Shown here piece by piece: positions 7,044 to 9,765 of a stretch of DNA of 9,765 nt. Position numbers and translations under genes: made by a program. The stretch comes from Pseudomonadota bacterium. Its GTDB lineage: Bacteria; Pseudomonadota; Alphaproteobacteria; Rhizobiales; Xanthobacteraceae. Location of the stretch: the NCBI GenBank assembly GCA_021779635.1, contig JAJYAH010000199.1, positions 1 through 9,765 on the forward strand, in the 5' to 3' direction. Under the pieces are notes generated by a model, which saw nothing but the letters and a program-made list of their open reading frames with translations, was not told where the DNA came from and searched no databases. Every line of letters starts with the position of its first letter. The first letter of the stretch is position 1.

Positions 7044-8684
7044 ATGACCCCTTCATCCGCGACCCATGAGGTGCTCAACCAGTCGCCGCCGTTCGAGGAC
7101 GTCGATCTGTTTGGGCTTGACCGGCCGCTGGCCGAGGCGGTTGCCGCCAATGGCGGTGCCACGGCCGAAAAGGAATTGTCCGAATTCGGGCAGCATTGGG
7201 GGTCGGCTGCGATGGCGGCGCGGGGGCGGGTGGCCAACGAGAACACGCCCAAGCTGCGGACGTTCGATGCGCGCGGCAACCGGCGCGACGAAGTCGAGTT
7301 TCATCCGGCCTATCACGAGCTGATGGCGCGCAGCGCCCACGCCGGTGTCCACAATTCGACCTGGAACGCGGAGGGCAAGCCGGCCGGCGGTGCCGCGGAA
7401 GTCGTGCGCGCCGCGAAATTCTATATGGCGGCCCAGGTCGAGACCGGTCACCTGTGTCCGATCACCATGACGCGTGCCTCGGTCGCGGCTTTGGCCGCAG
7501 CGCCGGATCTGCTGGCGAAGGCGATGCCTGTCATAGGCACGCGCGCCTACGATCCGAGCTTTGCGCCGTGGTGGACCAAGCGCGGCATGACGCTGGGCAT
7601 GGGCATGACCGAGAAGCAGGGCGGCACCGACGTGCGCAGCAACATGACGCGTGCGGAGCGCGACGGCGCTGGCTATCGCATCACCGGGCACAAATGGTTC
7701 ATGTCGGCGCCGATGTGCGACGCGTTTCTGGTGCTGGCACAGGCGGATGAAGGGCTGACATGCTTCTTCATGCCGCGCTTTGTGCCGGATGGTTCGGTCA
7801 ACACCATTCAGTTTCAGCGGCTGAAGGACAAGCTCGGCAACCGCTCCAATGCCTCCTCCGAAGTCGAGTTCGCCGGCGCCTATGCCGAGCGCGTCGGCGA
7901 CGAGGGCAAGGGCATTCGCACCATCATCCAGATGGTGCAGTTGACGCGGCAGGACTGCGCGATCGCCTCCGCCGGGTTGATGCGGTCCGGCCTGGCGCAC
8001 GCGCTGCATCACGCCCGCTATCGCAGCGTGTTCCAGAAGCATCTTGCCGATCAGCCGCTGATGCAGGCCGTGCTTGCCGACATGGCGCTGCATGTCGAAG
8101 CCTCGATCGCGCTGGTGATGCGGCTGTGCCATTCGTTCGACCGCGCCCCCGATGATCCGAACGAAGCGGCGTTTATGCGGCTATTGACGCCCGCCATCAA
8201 ATATTGGGTATGCAAGAGCGCGCCCGGATTTCTCTATGAGGCGATGGAGTGCCTCGGCGGCAACGGCTATGTGGAGGAGGGCATCCTGGCGCGGCATTAC
8301 CGGGAGTCGCCGGTCAATGCGATCTGGGAAGGCTCGGGCAATGTGATGTGCCTCGACGTGCTGCGGGCGTTGTCGCGCGAGGCGGAAGCGGCCTCGGCGG
8401 TGTTGCAGGGCCTCGCCGGAGAAGCCAGCGGACTGCCTGGTGCTGCCGACGCGATGGCGTTCATCGGCAAGGCGTTCCGCCGGCCGGACAGCGAACGGCT
8501 GGCGCGGCTGGCGGTCGAGAAGCTGGCGCTGCTGGCCGCTGCGGCCGCGCTCAACAAGGTCTCGCCGCATCATGCGGAATTGTTCGCAAGCACGCGGCTG
8601 GCTGGAAATCACGCCAGCATGTACGGCGCCGTCGATCTTGGCAACGACGACATCGGGGACCTGCTGGAGCGGGCGCTGCCGTGA
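7044..8684 (+). CDS. aidB: AidB-type acyl-CoA dehydrogenase family flavoprotein
   Basis: A 546-residue flavoprotein, near the 541 residues of E. coli AidB, with similarity along its length. The N-terminus 'NQSPPFEDVDLF' (12-23) is the AidB-specific opening. The FAD-binding region 'GMGMTEKQGGTDVRSN' is at 185-200 and GHKWFMSAP at 215-223. The C-terminal signature 'EAMECLGGNGYVEE' (399-412) with 'YRESPVNAIWEGSGNVMCLD' (419-438) is nearly the AidB consensus. In E. coli, AidB is part of the Ada response, binds DNA, and is thought to protect promoters or remove alkylating agents; acyl-CoA dehydrogenase activity is weak. Neither ada nor alkB is in the window. ATG 7044 follows GAGGAACGG; the TTG at 7008 overlaps the previous gene and is rejected. 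It lies 32 bp after the dipeptidase gene and 27 bp before the CPBP gene. A role in branched-chain or other acyl-CoA metabolism remains possible. Confidence 0.93.
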   Translation: MTPSSATHEVLNQSPPFEDVDLFGLDRPLAEAVAANGGATAEKELSEFGQHWGSAAMAARGRVANENTPKLRTFDARGNRRDEVEFHPAYHELMARSAHAGVHNSTWNAEGKPAGGAAEVVRAAKFYMAAQVETGHLCPITMTRASVAALAAAPDLLAKAMPVIGTRAYDPSFAPWWTKRGMTLGMGMTEKQGGTDVRSNMTRAERDGAGYRITGHKWFMSAPMCDAFLVLAQADEGLTCFFMPRFVPDGSVNTIQFQRLKDKLGNRSNASSEVEFAGAYAERVGDEGKGIRTIIQMVQLTRQDCAIASAGLMRSGLAHALHHARYRSVFQKHLADQPLMQAVLADMALHVEASIALVMRLCHSFDRAPDDPNEAAFMRLLTPAIKYWVCKSAPGFLYEAMECLGGNGYVEEGILARHYRESPVNAIWEGSGNVMCLDVLRALSREAEAASAVLQGLAGEASGLPGAADAMAFIGKAFRRPDSERLARLAVEKLALLAAAAALNKVSPHHAELFASTRLAGNHASMYGAVDLGNDDIGDLLERALP

Positions 8685-8711
8685 TGTCCGTTCAACCTTG
8701 AAAGCCAGTTG

Positions 8712-9503
8712 ATGGACTCCATCGAAATACCCGGCGACCCGGTCGCGCCTGCGCCGGTCATCCCAAGCCGGCCGGCGCCGCGTGTCTGGAAATTCTGGGG
8801 CACGGCCGCGTGGGGTTTGTTCATCTTCGCCGCGATGTTCATCGGACAGATCGCTGTGGTCGCCTGGTTCCTCGTTCAGCAGGAAGGACCGATGGATCGC
8901 GCCGCCGTTCTCCGCGTCGCTGGCAACGGTTTGGTGATCTCACTCTCCGTGATCCTGGAGTTGCCCACCGTTCTCGCCGCGCTATGGCTCGCCATCCGTC
9001 TGTCGCGCACGCCGTTCGCCGATTACCTCGCGTTGCGCTGGACCTCATGGACCAATGCTCTGATCGGGGTCGCCTCTTTCCTGGCTTTGGTTTTGGGATG
9101 GGAGGCGCTGTCACAGGTCATAGGGCACGATAGTTCGCCCGGCTTCATGGTCGATGTGTTGAAATCGGCGCATGCGGGCGGTGCGTTATGGCTGCTCGTA
9201 ATCGCATTTGCCGTCGCCGCACCGATGTCCGAAGAATTGCTGGTGCGCGGTTTTCTCTACCGCGGCTGGTCGGAAACGGCGCTGCGGCCCGGCGGCGCCA
9301 TCCTGCTGTCGTCTCTGATATGGACGGCGATGCATCTACAATACGACCTGGACTGGTTTCCGTTCCTCGAGGTGTTCTCGATCGGCCTGTTGCTCGGCTA
9401 TCTCCGCTATCGCAGCAACTCGATCTGGCTGACGATCATTCTGCATGGCCTCAACAATCTGGCCGCCGTGGTGCAGACGATGTGGCTGGCGGCGCCGAGT
9501 TGA
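8712..9503 (+). CDS. CPBP-family intramembrane metalloprotease (CAAX/Abi-like)
   Basis: A 263-residue polytopic membrane protein with a Pro-rich cytosolic N-terminus (7-23) and about six to seven hydrophobic segments. The CPBP motifs are in order: EELLVRGF with Glu174, Glu175 and Arg179; W-T-A-M-His208 (the FxxxH position, Trp replacing Phe); and HGLNN with His245 and Asn249. These match the Rce1-like active site, so it is probably a working intramembrane protease. Bacterial members vary: some mature or give immunity to peptides, and many have no known substrate. No bacteriocin-like small gene is seen nearby, so immunity is not indicated. ATG 8712 directly follows a TTG at 8709; either could start the protein and the ribosome-binding site is weak. 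It ends an apparent three-gene run and converges with ruvX. Confidence 0.87.
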   Translation: MDSIEIPGDPVAPAPVIPSRPAPRVWKFWGTAAWGLFIFAAMFIGQIAVVAWFLVQQEGPMDRAAVLRVAGNGLVISLSVILELPTVLAALWLAIRLSRTPFADYLALRWTSWTNALIGVASFLALVLGWEALSQVIGHDSSPGFMVDVLKSAHAGGALWLLVIAFAVAAPMSEELLVRGFLYRGWSETALRPGGAILLSSLIWTAMHLQYDLDWFPFLEVFSIGLLLGYLRYRSNSIWLTIILHGLNNLAAVVQTMWLAAPS

Positions 9504-9530
9504 GAAGGTCTGGCCACGAATGTGGCTTCA

Positions 9531-9636
9531 CCTCTCCCTTCGGGAGAGGTCGGATTGCGAAGCAATCCGGGTGAGGGGTTGAGACCTAACGATAGATTGT
9601 AACCCCTCACCCGAACCCTCTCCCAACGGGAGAGGG
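9531..9636. repeat. Four-hairpin palindromic intergenic element
   Basis: Four hairpins lie side by side: 9531-9538 with 9542-9549 (8 bp, TTC loop), 9551-9558 with 9562-9569 (8 bp, GAA loop), 9568-9580 with 9601-9613 (13 bp, 20-base loop), and 9616-9624 with 9628-9636 (9 bp, AAC loop). Hairpins one and four are near copies (CCTCTCCC..CGGGAGAGG), so the outer arms can also pair with each other. A smaller GCCAC/GTGGC hairpin precedes it (9513-9526). Similar CTCTCCC/GGGAGAGG mosaics are common between genes in Bradyrhizobiaceae, so this is probably a dispersed non-coding repeat. Its copy number cannot be seen here. Confidence 0.8.
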
Positions 9637-9645
9637 GGGCTTTTT
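9616..9645 (+). terminator. Likely rho-independent terminator after the CPBP gene
   Basis: The fourth hairpin of the repeat (CCCTCTCCC, loop AAC, GGGAGAGGG) is followed by GGGC and then TTTTT at 9641-9645. The T-tract is three to four bases away from the stem, so strength is uncertain. It would end transcripts of the dipeptidase-aidB-CPBP run before they enter ruvX from the wrong side. Confidence 0.55.
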
Positions 9646-9677
9646 CTGCCGCAAGTGCATTGCTACGCCAAACGGGG

Positions 9678-9765
9678 TCAGCGGTCTCCGCGCAGCTTCG
9701 CCAGCCGATCCAGCGCGCCCTGCAGGATGAAGATCGCGGCGTGTTCGTCGATCACCTCGGCGCGC
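9678..9765 (-). CDS. ruvX: RuvX/YqgF-type Holliday junction resolvase, C-terminal fragment
   Basis: Only the last 28 residues and the TGA (9680-9678) are in the window; the gene continues beyond the right edge. The reading V-I-D-E-H-A-A-I-F-I-L-Q-G-A-L-D-R-L matches the conserved C-terminus of RuvX/YqgF, including the acidic residue followed by the 'EHAA..ILQ.ALDR' helix. The family is RNase H-like and has been linked to Holliday-junction resolution and 16S rRNA 5' end processing. Because so little is visible, the identification rests on this motif alone. Confidence 0.75.
   Translation of the reverse strand, partial: RAEVIDEHAAIFILQGALDRLAKLRGDR

Noticed and set aside
7053..8132. A 359-codon open frame on the - strand opposite aidB
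   Set aside because: Shadow frame with His/Arg-rich low-complexity content; aidB on the other strand is well supported.
8712..9503. Abortive-infection or bacteriocin-immunity gene based on the CPBP/Abi family name
   Set aside because: No toxin, bacteriocin peptide or phage-defence gene is adjacent; the family name alone does not support it.

Overview
The window looks like chromosomal DNA from an alphaproteobacterium of the Bradyrhizobium/Rhodopseudomonas group. The evidence is high GC with strong third-position GC bias, protein sequences of Rhizobiales type (PyrB, PyrC, PlsY, AidB), and a hairpin-rich intergenic repeat of the sort scattered through these genomes. The genus is an inference. 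No tRNA, rRNA, CRISPR array, transposase, phage or plasmid gene was seen.

Left part (1-2016): a small redox/detoxification group. An SDR-family oxidoreductase (+) converges on an FMN-dependent azoreductase gene, azoR (-), with a clear terminator hairpin between them. azoR is divergent from an HxlR-family regulator that has a single N-terminal cysteine. The 96-bp azoR/hxlR spacer carries a short inverted repeat that may be the operator. The layout recalls the Bacillus YodB/azoreductase quinone-sensing pair.

Central part (2042-6111, all -): a housekeeping operon in the order pyrB, pyrC, plsY, dprA. pyrB (aspartate carbamoyltransferase) has a good promoter so close to its ATG that the mRNA may be nearly leaderless. 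The adjacent dihydroorotase-like gene has lost the HxH metal site and is probably a non-catalytic PyrC' partner of PyrB. plsY makes the membrane glycerol-3-phosphate acyltransferase. dprA (DNA-processing protein) carries one -1 frameshift in a three-base homopolymer, so it is either a very recent pseudogene or a sequencing error.

Right part (6250-9503, all +): an exported VanX/DdpX-like D-Ala-D-Ala dipeptidase, an AidB-type acyl-CoA dehydrogenase, and a CPBP-family intramembrane protease, with gaps of about 30 bp suggesting co-transcription. A cluster of four hairpins ending in a T-tract follows, and then the C-terminus of ruvX (-) enters from the right edge.

Most of the window is ordinary core genome and no clearly new system was found. 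The points most worth checking are the dprA frameshift, the degenerate PyrC, the possibly leaderless pyrB, and the azoR/HxlR switch. No stretch over 300 bases lacks a gene.
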